This document shows, piece by piece, positions 47,455 through 55,370 of a DNA stretch of 64,000 nt (the first letter of the stretch is position 1; each line of letters begins with the position of its first letter). The notes under the pieces were generated by a model, which was not told where the DNA came from, did not search any database, and saw only the letters and a program-made list of their open reading frames with translations. A program made the translations under genes and the position numbers. Location: contig CALEHQ010000041.1 in NCBI GenBank assembly GCA_937876315.1, positions 62,001-126,000 on the forward strand, read 5' to 3'. The DNA is from an uncultured Actinomycetes bacterium (GTDB lineage Bacteria; Actinomycetota; Acidimicrobiia; Acidimicrobiales; Acidimicrobilacustridaceae).

Positions 47455-48627
47455 ATGAGCACCACCGAGACGCCAACCAAAGCCGAACGCTGGACCTTTC
47501 AGTGGCAGGAACTCTTTAGCGAGGTCATCACTTCCGGCCTGTGCACCGGTTGTGCGGGCTGCGTCATTGCGTGCCCTCACGATGTCATCGGGTACAACCA
47601 CGAGGCTGGTGGCTACAAGCCCTTCCACATCGAGGACGAACTCGGCCCCACCGATTGTGGTCACGGACAAAAGGGTTGCACCAGCTGCACCCGCGCCTGC
47701 CCACGTTTCCGAGCATGGGAACCGCAAGCAAACGAACACCTCTTCGATCGCGATCGCGCCGACGATGAAGTTGCCGGCATTTACAGCGACATCCTCCTCA
47801 CCCGAGCATCTGACGACATGGTCCATCGCATGGGCCAAGACGGCGGCTTGGTGTCGGCACTTCTCATTTGGGCGCTCGACAACGACTACATCGACGGCGC
47901 GCTTACCTCGTACCTCGAAGGCGGCGACGCAGCGACCTGGAGGGCCATCCCCGGCGTTGCTACCAATCGCGAAGAAGTGCTCGCAGGTGCTGGCAGTCGC
48001 TACACCTACTCGGCCAACACACTCGCAATGGACGAAGCCAAAGAACGCGGCCTCAAACGACTTGCTCTCGTTGGCATGAGTTGCCAATCCTCGATCGCTC
48101 CAGTCATGTGGTCGCGAAAGATCGGCAAGGTCTCCAAGCCGATCGTGTTCAACATCGGTTTGCTTTGCTCAAAGACTTTCGATGACGCGATCTTCGAAGA
48201 ACTCTTCGAGGCGAAGTACCGCATCCCGAAGTCGGAAATCACCAAAATGAACATCAAGGGTGTCTTCCAAATCTGGACGCGCGATGGCAGCTACCACGAG
48301 GTCAACCTCAAGGAATGTCACGACTGGACTCGCGAAGGTTGCAATCACTGCCCCGATTTCGCAGCAGAACATGCCGACATTTCGACCGGCGGTATTGGTA
48401 AAGACAACGACTGGACACTCACCATCGTTCGAACCGATGTGGGCCGCGAGATTATTCAGCGAATGATCGCTGACGGTTCAATCGAAGCTCGTCCCGGCGA
48501 TGAAGACCCGGGAGCAATCGCACTCATGCGCAAACTCGCGGAAAAGAGCCGTGCTCGTTGGCCACAGTGGGCCCAAACGGAAGTACGTCTCGGACTTCCC
48601 GAAAAGAAGAAGCCAGCAGCAAAGTAA
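47455..48627 (+). CDS. Coenzyme F420 hydrogenase/dehydrogenase beta-subunit family protein
   Basis: A 390-residue iron-sulfur flavoprotein of the FrhB/FdhB family. A ferredoxin-like cluster motif CTGCAGCVIACP (4Fe-4S) is followed by CTSCTRACP, then the N- and C-terminal FrhB domains with the late GCNHCPDF and ADISTGGIG motifs. Members oxidise or reduce F420, and actinobacteria make F420. The redox partner here is unknown; the divergent acyl-CoA dehydrogenase is an obvious candidate by position only. The ATG at 47455 was chosen from the -10 spacing and the family N-terminus. Confidence 0.88.
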   Translation: MSTTETPTKAERWTFQWQELFSEVITSGLCTGCAGCVIACPHDVIGYNHEAGGYKPFHIEDELGPTDCGHGQKGCTSCTRACPRFRAWEPQANEHLFDRDRADDEVAGIYSDILLTRASDDMVHRMGQDGGLVSALLIWALDNDYIDGALTSYLEGGDAATWRAIPGVATNREEVLAGAGSRYTYSANTLAMDEAKERGLKRLALVGMSCQSSIAPVMWSRKIGKVSKPIVFNIGLLCSKTFDDAIFEELFEAKYRIPKSEITKMNIKGVFQIWTRDGSYHEVNLKECHDWTREGCNHCPDFAAEHADISTGGIGKDNDWTLTIVRTDVGREIIQRMIADGSIEARPGDEDPGAIALMRKLAEKSRARWPQWAQTEVRLGLPEKKKPAAK

Positions 48628-48639
48628 TACTGCGGGCGA

Positions 48640-49104
48640 TCAGCCTGCGATCGTCGTTGTCGACGAAGCAGTTCCTGCTGCGCACTTTGTCAGTGCATCT
48701 TTAATCTCCGAAGAGACGCCATTCCACGTCTTCTCGGGGTCTGACTTCAGGTCGCTATTGAGCGTGGTGAAGTCAGCAATCGGCATTTGGTCGACGAATA
48801 CCGAGTACATGCAAAGACATGACGACTCGCTTGATCCCTTGACATCAGGGGCGATCGTGGTCTCGGTGGCGGTGAGCGCCGCATCAAGTGTTGCCGCTGT
48901 CGATGCGTTGATTGCTGTGATCTCACCAGACGATGTGTAGAGGTAATTGGTGCAGAGCTCGACAAAGTTCTGTTGCGTGAGGGTGTTGTACTCCGTAGGA
49001 GTGTTGCCCTGGCTGCAACCACTAAGCCCAATCACAAACGCAAGGGCAAGACCAACAACACCAGCGCCAACTCGTCGTCCCAACATCGTGCTGACCATCC
49101 TCAT
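48640..49104 (-). CDS. Predicted lipoprotein of unknown function
   Basis: The ~154-residue product has a short basic N-terminus (GRR), a hydrophobic stretch VGAGVVGLALAFVIG and the lipobox LSGC, so the mature protein would be anchored on the outer face of the membrane. Four further Cys residues (LCTNY, SSCLCMY, KCAAG) could form two disulfides. The C-terminus is Thr/Ser-rich. The start is uncertain (ATG at 49104, 49098 or 49086). A TACGGT hexamer at 49150-49155 (minus strand) is a possible -10 box. I know no family for it. Confidence 0.75.
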   Translation of the reverse strand: MRMVSTMLGRRVGAGVVGLALAFVIGLSGCSQGNTPTEYNTLTQQNFVELCTNYLYTSSGEITAINASTAATLDAALTATETTIAPDVKGSSESSCLCMYSVFVDQMPIADFTTLNSDLKSDPEKTWNGVSSEIKDALTKCAAGTASSTTTIAG

Positions 49105-49228
49105 GAAGTCGATGCCGCATCGTCCGGGGGGCGGCGGCAGGCGGTCGCCACCGTAGTCGGTGCCCCTCGGTCTCCCGACATCACCGGCCGACAGCCGCCC
49201 GACCGGTCCATCAGCCGAGACGGCTCGG

Positions 49229-49234
49229 TAGGCT
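49229..49234 (+). promoter_or_regulatory. -10 box TAGGCT upstream of the MSMEG_4193-family gene
   Basis: TAGGCT ends 9 nt before the ATG at 49244, with a pyrimidine-rich spacer and no Shine-Dalgarno sequence. Confidence 0.45.
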
Positions 49235-49243
49235 CTCCTTCCC

Positions 49244-49891
49244 ATGGCCCGTATGCGATCTGCCCCTGCACCCACCCTCGTTCTGCTCGTTCGTCACGGC
49301 CAGACCCCCACTACCGGAACCACCCTGCCCGGTCGGGCCCGAGGCCTTCATTTGGCCGACTCCGGCATCGCTCAGGCAGAAGCCGCTGCCAGTCGAATCG
49401 CGAAGTTGTCCAAAGTCTCAGCGATCTACGCCTCCCCTCTCGAACGCACTCGCGAAACCGCCAAGCCGATCGCCCGGGAACGCAAACTCAAGGTGGCAAT
49501 TGATCGCGGTCTACTCGAATGCGATTTCGGTGACTGGACCGGCAAGAAACTTGAGGCTCTCCGCAAGCTTCCTGAGTGGACAACCGTGCAGCGTTATCCC
49601 AGCGGTTTCCGATTCCCCAACGGCGAGTCCTTTGCGGAGATGCAGACCCGTATGGTCGGCGCGATCGATTCACTGGTCGCAAAACACCCAGGGCAAACGA
49701 TTGTCGCCGTCTCACACGCCGATCCAATTAAGGCAGCGATCGCGCAAGCACTCGGAACTCATCTTGATCTCTTTCAACGCATCGTCGTTTCGCCCTGCTC
49801 AATCTCCGCAATCCTCTATTCATCGGCAGGGCCTGCGGTCCTCACGGTGAACTCCACGGGCGACGATCTGTCGAAGCTAGGGCTCTCGTGA
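49244..49891 (+). CDS. Histidine phosphatase, MSMEG_4193 family
   Basis: A 215-residue phosphoglycerate-mutase-like protein with the catalytic RHG (LLVRHGQTP), a second signature SPLERTRETA and the second catalytic His in VSHADPIKAA. It matches the actinobacterial MSMEG_4193 group, which co-occurs with DUF3090 and SCO1664-family genes, as here. Its true substrate is unknown. The stop overlaps the next GTG (GTGA). Confidence 0.88.
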   Translation: MARMRSAPAPTLVLLVRHGQTPTTGTTLPGRARGLHLADSGIAQAEAAASRIAKLSKVSAIYASPLERTRETAKPIARERKLKVAIDRGLLECDFGDWTGKKLEALRKLPEWTTVQRYPSGFRFPNGESFAEMQTRMVGAIDSLVAKHPGQTIVAVSHADPIKAAIAQALGTHLDLFQRIVVSPCSISAILYSSAGPAVLTVNSTGDDLSKLGLS

Positions 49892-50406
49892 GCGAGTCCT
49901 GGGAGTTCATGGATCCTGATTCAGTTGTTCCTGGCGCCTTTGGTGAACCAGGTCGACGCACGTTTTTCATTCAGGCCAGCGACGCCGGACGTACCGTGTC
50001 GTTCAAGCTCGAGAAACAACAAGTCGCTGCGTTGTGTGAATACCTCGACGGAATCCTGACCGACCTTCCTGCCATTCATCCTGGGCAATTCATTGCACCG
50101 ATTTCAGCGAGTCCTCCACTCGACATGCAATGGACGGTTGGCGGGCTCGCCGTTGCGTATGAAGAAGACGATGACCGACTCGTGATCGTTGCGGAAGAAG
50201 CACCCGACCCTGACGATTTTGCCGACGAAGCGTTCGATGAAGATTTCGGATTCGATTCGGCGACTGCCCGATTCCGTCTTTCGCGCGCGCAGGTCGCAGC
50301 ATTTATCGCAATTGGAAATGACCTTGTTCGTGCCGGACGCCCAGCCTGCCGACTGTGCGGTCGTCCGATGGATCCAGGTGGCCACCCTTGCCCGCGTCTG
50401 AACTAG
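49888..50406 (+). CDS. DUF3090 family protein
   Basis: A 172-residue acidic protein with the family start (WEFMDPDSVVPGAFGEPG), TFFIQA and a C-terminal Cys pair CRLCGRPMDPGGHPC that could bind zinc. It is the middle gene of the MSMEG_4193 / DUF3090 / SCO1664 cluster found throughout actinobacteria. The function is unknown. Translationally coupled to the gene before it. Confidence 0.9.
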   Translation: MSESWEFMDPDSVVPGAFGEPGRRTFFIQASDAGRTVSFKLEKQQVAALCEYLDGILTDLPAIHPGQFIAPISASPPLDMQWTVGGLAVAYEEDDDRLVIVAEEAPDPDDFADEAFDEDFGFDSATARFRLSRAQVAAFIAIGNDLVRAGRPACRLCGRPMDPGGHPCPRLN

Positions 50407-51116
50407 ATGCAACAAACGACGGCGACATTGAAGCCGTCATCACGAGTGGTCACATTGAACTCATCGGAAGAATGCCGTGGAGTTCAAACGCAACCTTCCT
50501 CGCCGAAGCGACCATGGGCGAGGACTCCGCTCGTGCGATCTACAAACCCCATATCGGGGAGCGCCCACTGTGGGACTTCCCTGACGGTCTATGGAAGCGT
50601 GAAGTTGCCGCGTATGAACTCAGCCATGCCCTTGGCTGGGAAGTTGTTCCATTCACTGTCGGCAGAGAAGACGCACCCCACGGAATTGGATCGGTCCAGC
50701 GATTCATCGACGCTGACTTCGAGCAGCACTACTTCACCATGCTCGAGGAAGAAGAAACCCACGATCAGTTGCAGCGAATGGCCGTCTTCGATTTCGTCTG
50801 CAACAACACCGACCGCAAAGGCGGCCATTGTTTGATCGACGACGCGGGCCACATCTGGGGCATCGACAACGGCCTGTCATTCCACGCTGAATTCAAACTC
50901 CGCACCGTCATCTGGGATTTTGGTGGCGAAGAAATCGACGGTGAACTTCTCGCAGACCTGCAGTCACTCGTCGACACTGGCCTGAACGATGCAGTGAAGA
51001 GATTGCTCGGCACATTTGAGCAAGACGCGGTGCTTGGCCGAGCACGAGCGCTGATTCGCGAAGGCGTGCTCCCGATCGACGAAAGCGGCCATCGCTACCC
51101 TTGGCCGTTGATCTAA
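50388..51116 (+). CDS. SCO1664 family kinase-like protein
   Basis: About 242 residues from a TTG at 50388, which has AGGTGG 6 nt upstream; a GTG at 50355 is an alternative with deeper overlap with the DUF3090 gene. The family has distant similarity to phosphatidylinositol 3/4-kinases: a Lys region AIYKPHIGERPLWDFP, the catalytic-loop-like FVCNNTDRKGGHCLID and a DFG-like WGIDNGLSFH. Substrate and activity are not established. It closes the three-gene cluster and is followed by a strong terminator. Confidence 0.85.
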   Translation: MPASELDATNDGDIEAVITSGHIELIGRMPWSSNATFLAEATMGEDSARAIYKPHIGERPLWDFPDGLWKREVAAYELSHALGWEVVPFTVGREDAPHGIGSVQRFIDADFEQHYFTMLEEEETHDQLQRMAVFDFVCNNTDRKGGHCLIDDAGHIWGIDNGLSFHAEFKLRTVIWDFGGEEIDGELLADLQSLVDTGLNDAVKRLLGTFEQDAVLGRARALIREGVLPIDESGHRYPWPLI

Positions 51117-51156
51117 ACCGCGTCAGTCGCCGTTCAATGAAACCGTCGGTAACGAC

Positions 51157-51185
51157 AAACGCCCCGGCCATTGACCGGGGCGTTT
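51157..51185. terminator. Bidirectional Rho-independent terminator
   Basis: A perfect 11-bp stem (51157-51167 with 51175-51185, loop CCATTGA) with terminal AAA/TTT runs at its base, centred between the SCO1664-family gene and the convergent etfA. Confidence 0.88.
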
Positions 51186-51205
51186 GAACACTGCAGTGCT
51201 GGAGA

Positions 51206-52174
51206 TCAGCGAGCCTTAAGAGCCTCAATGAGCTGCGGCAGAACCTTGTGCACGTCACCAACGATGCCGAGATCGCTGACCGCAAAGATCGGCGCTTCAG
51301 CATCCTTGTTGATGGCGATGATGTTCTTCGAGCCCTTCATGCCGACCATGTGCTGTGTCGCGCCGGAAATACCAGCAGCGATGTACACGGTGGGCTTGAC
51401 GACCTTGCCGGTCTGGCCGACCTGGTAGCTGTAGGGAACCCAACCAGCGTCGACGATCGCACGGGAGGCACCCGGAGCAGCCTGTAGGAGCTTCGCGAGA
51501 TCCTCAACAAGTTCGAACTGCTCTTTTTCGCCAAGGCCACGACCACCCGAAACCACAACTGCGGCTTCATCGAGTGACGGCCCTTCACGCTCTTCGACGT
51601 GACGGTTGACGACCTTTGCCCCAGCGCTCTTACCGCCGTCGGGAACCGCAATAGTCTCGACTGCAGCGGCGCCGCCACCAGCGGATTCTGCGACGAAGGA
51701 CTTCGGACGCACGAGCACCAAGTGGGGACCAGCGGCAGTGAAGGTGGTCTTCACATCGGTGGTGCCACCGAACACTGGCTCGGTCGTGACGAGGCTTGAC
51801 CCGTCGACCTCGAGGTCGGTGTTGTTGGTGATCACGGTGCGGTCAAGCTTGGCCGAAAGGCGACCAGCGATGTCACGACCGACATATGAGGTCGCAGCGA
51901 TGATCGCGTCGGGAGCGTTGCCGCCTTCGACGAGAGCAGCGATGGCACCAGACACCGGAACGCCCGGAAGTGCACCAGCGAGGTCGCCAGTTGTGTACAC
52001 CTTTGATGCGCCGAACTCGCCGAGTTGGCCAGCAATCGCGTCGGCGTCGCCACCGGCGTAGACCGCTTCAACCGTGTCGGCCAACGAACGGGCCTTGGTA
52101 AGAAGTTCAAGAGTGGTTGTGGTGACCTTGCCGTCTGTTGCTTCGGCGAGCACCCAAATCTTCGAAAGAGCCAT
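51206..52174 (-). CDS. etfA: Electron transfer flavoprotein alpha subunit
   Basis: A 322-residue FAD-binding ETF subunit that accepts electrons from acyl-CoA dehydrogenases. The C-terminal FAD domain contains [24 protein letters not shown] and [22 protein letters not shown] lies before the ATG. It follows etfB by 12 nt. Several acyl-CoA dehydrogenase genes in this window are its likely donors. Confidence 0.96.
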   Translation of the reverse strand: MALSKIWVLAEATDGKVTTTTLELLTKARSLADTVEAVYAGGDADAIAGQLGEFGASKVYTTGDLAGALPGVPVSGAIAALVEGGNAPDAIIAATSYVGRDIAGRLSAKLDRTVITNNTDLEVDGSSLVTTEPVFGGTTDVKTTFTAAGPHLVLVRPKSFVAESAGGGAAAVETIAVPDGGKSAGAKVVNRHVEEREGPSLDEAAVVVSGGRGLGEKEQFELVEDLAKLLQAAPGASRAIVDAGWVPYSYQVGQTGKVVKPTVYIAAGISGATQHMVGMKGSKNIIAINKDAEAPIFAVSDLGIVGDVHKVLPQLIEALKAR

Positions 52175-52186
52175 GATCAATTCCTC

Positions 52187-52969
52187 CTAGAGAACCTTGA
52201 GGTCGTCGAGAAAAGCGACGATCTTCTCGGCGGCGGTGCCGTCGTCTTCGAAGACCTCACCAGCCTCGCGAGCGGGAGCTTCCGCAATGGACACGATCTG
52301 CTGACCGGCACCGGCCCAACCGACCTGACTGGCATCGAGACCAAGGTCAGCCACAGTCAGTGTGTCGACTGGCTTGGACTTGGCCGCCATGATGCCCTTG
52401 AAGGATGGGTAACGCGGTTCAACAACACCAGCGGTCACCGATACAAGAGCAGGAAGCGGGCATTCGACATCGTCGTAACCAGCTTCAGTCTGACGCTGAA
52501 TCTTGACGGTGCTTCCTTCGACGCTGATCGACTTGGCGAAGGTAACCGACGGAAGATCGAGCAAACCAGCGATCTGCTCGGGAACCGTTCCGGTGTAACC
52601 GTCACTTGATTCGGTCGCAGTGAGAACAAGATCTGCACCTTCGACACGCTCAATGGCCTTTGCGAGCACCTTGGCAGTTGCGAGTGCATCGCTACCAGCG
52701 AGTGCATCGTCACTGACGAGGATCGCCTTCGCAGCACCCATGGCAAGCGCGGTTCGAAGACCGGACACTTCACCATTCGGTGCCATGGAGACGAGTGTGA
52801 CTTCACCGCCACCGGCAGTGGTCACGAGCTGCAGCGCCATCTCAACACCGTACGAATCAGATTCGTCGAGAATGAGCTTGCCATCTCGCTTCAGGGTTTT
52901 AGTAGTGGGATCCAACGCACCAGGATCAGCCGGGTCCGGGATCTGCTTGACACAAACGACGACGTTCAT
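52187..52969 (-). CDS. etfB: Electron transfer flavoprotein beta subunit
   Basis: A 260-residue ETF subunit with the N-terminal MNVVVCVKQIPDP, the AMP-binding core and the signature VEPRYPSFKGIMAAKSKPV. It forms a heterodimer with EtfA. The ATG at 52969 was chosen because the preceding in-frame residues do not match the family. Confidence 0.96.
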   Translation of the reverse strand: MNVVVCVKQIPDPADPGALDPTTKTLKRDGKLILDESDSYGVEMALQLVTTAGGGEVTLVSMAPNGEVSGLRTALAMGAAKAILVSDDALAGSDALATAKVLAKAIERVEGADLVLTATESSDGYTGTVPEQIAGLLDLPSVTFAKSISVEGSTVKIQRQTEAGYDDVECPLPALVSVTAGVVEPRYPSFKGIMAAKSKPVDTLTVADLGLDASQVGWAGAGQQIVSIAEAPAREAGEVFEDDGTAAEKIVAFLDDLKVL

Positions 52970-53063
52970 GGGTCGAATCCTGCCCGCAGAATGGGGTTGG
53001 GGCCAAATCACACGGGGACTTTGTTCAGGTTCCGGCGCTGAGACGTCACCTCCGGGGCTCCGC

Positions 53064-53069
53064 TACGGT
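53064..53069 (+). promoter_or_regulatory. -10 box TACGGT upstream of the diacylglycerol-kinase-family gene
   Basis: TACGGT ends 10 nt before the GTG at 53080. Confidence 0.4.
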
Positions 53070-53079
53070 CAAAGTCCTT

Positions 53080-54009
53080 GTGAAGATGCACCTAATCGTC
53101 AATCCATCGGCCTCTTCGGTCACCGCCCGGGGGCGGGTGGTGATCACCAAGGCCCTTGCCGCCGACCATGAGGTCACCGTCTCGGAGACCGCCCGCAGGG
53201 GGCACGCCACTCGTCTTGCCGCTGCGGCCGCAGCAGACGGCGCCGACGTCGTTGTCGTGCTCGGAGGCGACGGCACGCTCAACGAAGCGGCGAACGGACT
53301 CGCAGGGACTGCCACGGCGCTTGCTGCTGTTCCTGGCGGTTCCACGAACGTCTTTGCTCGCACACTCGGATTACCCGATGATCCCATCGAAGCCACCGGC
53401 GCACTTCTTGATGCTCTCACCAACAACTCAATTCAACGCATCGGACTCGGCTCAGTAAATGGTCGCTACTTCTTGTTCCACGTCGGAATCGGATTCGATG
53501 CCGCCGTTGTTGCCCAGGTTGAAAGACGCAGTTCGCTGAAACGGTGGGCGAACCACGCGCTCTTTGCTTGGGCCGCATTCGATACATGGCTGCGCAAGTA
53601 CAACCGCAAGCGTGCGCACTTCAGTGTTCGGGTCGAAGGTCAACCAACAGTCGACGACGCAATGTTCACAATTTGCCTCAACACCGACCCCTATACATTC
53701 ATTGGCACGCGCCCGTTCACTATCGCCCCTGAAGCATCGTTTGATCGGCCACTCAGCGTCGTCACCCTGCGAACGCTTAACGCCGTGCCACTTTTGCGGA
53801 TCTTGTCTTCGGCACTTGGCTCAGGTCGACAACTTCGAAACAACAAGAACGTCTCGTTCCACACTGACGTCACGCATGTCGAGATAGACGGCTTTGGGCC
53901 AATCCCCCATCAGGTCGACGGTGATTATCTCGGCGATGTCGAACATCTCGATTTGCGATACGAACCCGATGCGTTGTCGCTTGTCGTTCCGCGAGTCACC
54001 TCTCGCTGA
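53080..54009 (+). CDS. Diacylglycerol kinase family lipid kinase
   Basis: A 309-residue DagK/sphingosine-kinase-like (YegS/LcbK) protein. The nucleotide-binding loop LGGDGTLNEAANG and PGGSTNVFARTLG are intact, as is the C-terminal QVDGDYLGD segment. Such enzymes phosphorylate diacylglycerol or related lipids; in actinobacteria some make phosphatidylinositol-mannoside precursors or recycle DAG. GTG start, followed after two codons by ATG. The 3' end overlaps the convergent glycerophosphodiesterase gene by 14 nt. Confidence 0.88.
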   Translation: MKMHLIVNPSASSVTARGRVVITKALAADHEVTVSETARRGHATRLAAAAAADGADVVVVLGGDGTLNEAANGLAGTATALAAVPGGSTNVFARTLGLPDDPIEATGALLDALTNNSIQRIGLGSVNGRYFLFHVGIGFDAAVVAQVERRSSLKRWANHALFAWAAFDTWLRKYNRKRAHFSVRVEGQPTVDDAMFTICLNTDPYTFIGTRPFTIAPEASFDRPLSVVTLRTLNAVPLLRILSSALGSGRQLRNNKNVSFHTDVTHVEIDGFGPIPHQVDGDYLGDVEHLDLRYEPDALSLVVPRVTSR

Positions 54010-54677
54010 GAACCTCGCGACACAAACTCGGAACATTCGTGATGATGGCGTCGACGCCCATTTCAGCAAGAGTACGCATCTGCTCGGGGTCGTCGACTGT
54101 CCACACATTCACCGCTATTCCGAGTGCATGCGCACGATCCACAAACCCTTTCGTCACAATTCCGTACCAAGGATTGATCGCAACATGCCCCGCAGACCCC
54201 GCACGATCAAGATCGGTGTGCAACGAGTCGCCGTGAGCGTTGAGTAACCCCGTAGGAAGAGTTGCATCCAAGGCTCGGACTTGGTCACAGATGTCGTGAT
54301 CAAATGAGGTAACTAAGAATTCGCGCGAGGTCGGTTGTGACTGCAGAAGTTCCACAACACTTGCAATGAGCGATGACCGAAGCGCATCGACGCCATCGGG
54401 CTTAATTTCGACATTCACCGCCAGTGGCGAACATGCGGCAAGCGCCTGGGCCAGCGTCGGAATGACGTCAGGAAGGTCAGAAACCGAAAGCTCTCCCAAG
54501 ACCCGCCCGTCGGCCAAAACAGGATCGTGATGCACCACGATCTCGCCGTCGGCACTGAGGTGGACATCGAGTTCGACCCAATCGGCCCCCTGTGTCACCG
54601 CTTCAGCGAAGGCAATGAGCGTATTGCCCGGCGGATTCGCTGCTGAAGCCCCCCCGATGGGCAACGACGTTCACCAT
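53996..54677 (-). pseudogene. Glycerophosphodiester phosphodiesterase, frameshifted near the start
   Basis: The main frame (53996-54664, 222 codons) carries all GDPD motifs after the first: ANPPGNTLIAF, WVELDVHLSADGEIVVHHDP (Glu, Asp and His ligands), VNVEIKPDG, and VNVWTVDDP. The expected first motif, AHRGAS, is split. An upstream ATG at 54677, 6 nt after a TACGGT hexamer, reads MVNVVAHRG, then enters a run of seven G (plus-strand C7, 54649-54655) that shifts it out of frame; six would restore it. From the data either a sequencing error, a slippery tract or a real frameshift is possible. If the tract is six in the genome, the gene is intact. Confidence 0.8.
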
Positions 54678-54683
54678 TTGCCC

Positions 54684-54689
54684 ACCGTA
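54684..54689 (-). promoter_or_regulatory. -10 box TACGGT upstream of the glycerophosphodiesterase gene
   Basis: On the minus strand TACGGT ends 6 nt before the ATG at 54677. The spacing supports that ATG, not the downstream TTG at 54664, as the natural start. Confidence 0.5.
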
Positions 54690-54819
54690 CGCGTCTCGCC
54701 AGTGATGTTTTGTGTAAACCCCACCTTTGTAGTTTACGTGTCATTCGTCACAAAGTGTTCCAAACTGTCAGACCCACCGCGGTATCGCGGGCGCTGACCT
54801 GAGGATTTGCAAAAAACCC

Positions 54820-54848
54820 TTGCGCGTGATTTGCGCCGCAAGTACGTT
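54820..54848 (+). promoter_or_regulatory. Sigma-70-type promoter of whiB
   Basis: TTGCGC (54820-54825) and TACGTT (54843-54848) are separated by 17 nt, the ideal spacing. The predicted leader to the ATG at 54920 is about 65 nt. Further upstream an inverted repeat GTAAAC-N12-GTTTAC (54714-54737) may be a regulator site for this gene or the divergent one. Confidence 0.6.
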
Positions 54849-54919
54849 CTCGCCCCTCAGCCACACACGTCCGGGTCCGTTCGAATCACTCCTCGATTCT
54901 CACGGTGCGGAGAGGTGGC

Positions 54920-55279
54920 ATGAACACACATCTCACGGATCGGCCGGAAAACCGCTTCGTGACCCCTGATCCTGGAGGAACCGTGGCCCTGACCGCGCCC
55001 CATGCAATGACCCTGAACGCAATCGCCGACGACTGGCGTGACCAGTCCGCTTGCCGTGACACCGATCCCGATCTGTTCTTCCCGGTCGGCACCACCGGCC
55101 CAGCCATTGAGCAGATCGACAATGCAAAGTCCGTTTGCACCGACTGCGAAGTTCGTCAGCCCTGCCTCGACTTCGCCCTTGCCACCAACCAAGACTCGGG
55201 TATTTGGGGTGGCACTTCAGAAGAAGAGCGTCGCAAGCTCCGCCGTCAGTGGCTCGCCGCTCGCCGCAAGGCTTCCTGA
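54920..55279 (+). CDS. WhiB family iron-sulfur transcription regulator, WhiB1-like
   Basis: A 119-residue protein with the four cluster ligands Cys45, Cys73, Cys76 and Cys82, the WhiB1-type segment CRDTDPDLFFPVG, the GIWGG turn and a basic C-terminus (ERRKLRRQWLAARRKA). It is closest by eye to mycobacterial WhiB1, an NO-responsive regulator that binds the sigma factor. The ATG at 54920 follows GGAGAGGTGG. An in-frame GTG at 54983 has a perfect GGAGG and would give a 98-residue form closer to WhiB1 length, so two starts may be used. A strong terminator follows. Confidence 0.92.
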   Translation: MNTHLTDRPENRFVTPDPGGTVALTAPHAMTLNAIADDWRDQSACRDTDPDLFFPVGTTGPAIEQIDNAKSVCTDCEVRQPCLDFALATNQDSGIWGGTSEEERRKLRRQWLAARRKAS

Positions 55280-55311
55280 GTTGCTCAGTCTCTGAGTCTC
55301 TGACTCACTCT

Positions 55312-55345
55312 GACGACCTCCCTTCGGGGAGGTCGTCGTCGTTTT
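55312..55345 (+). terminator. Rho-independent terminator after whiB
   Basis: A perfect 11-bp stem (55312-55322 with 55327-55337) with a TTCG tetraloop, followed by GTCGTTTT. It lies 33 nt after the whiB stop. Confidence 0.9.
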
Positions 55346-55370
55346 GGGCCGAAAGTGCGGGCTGCCTGCG

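Noticed and set aside
54738-54752. Possible CRP site (GTG...CACA) upstream of whiB, as known for mycobacterial whiB1
   Set aside because: Half-site spacing is one base short and only one half matches well; too weak to call.
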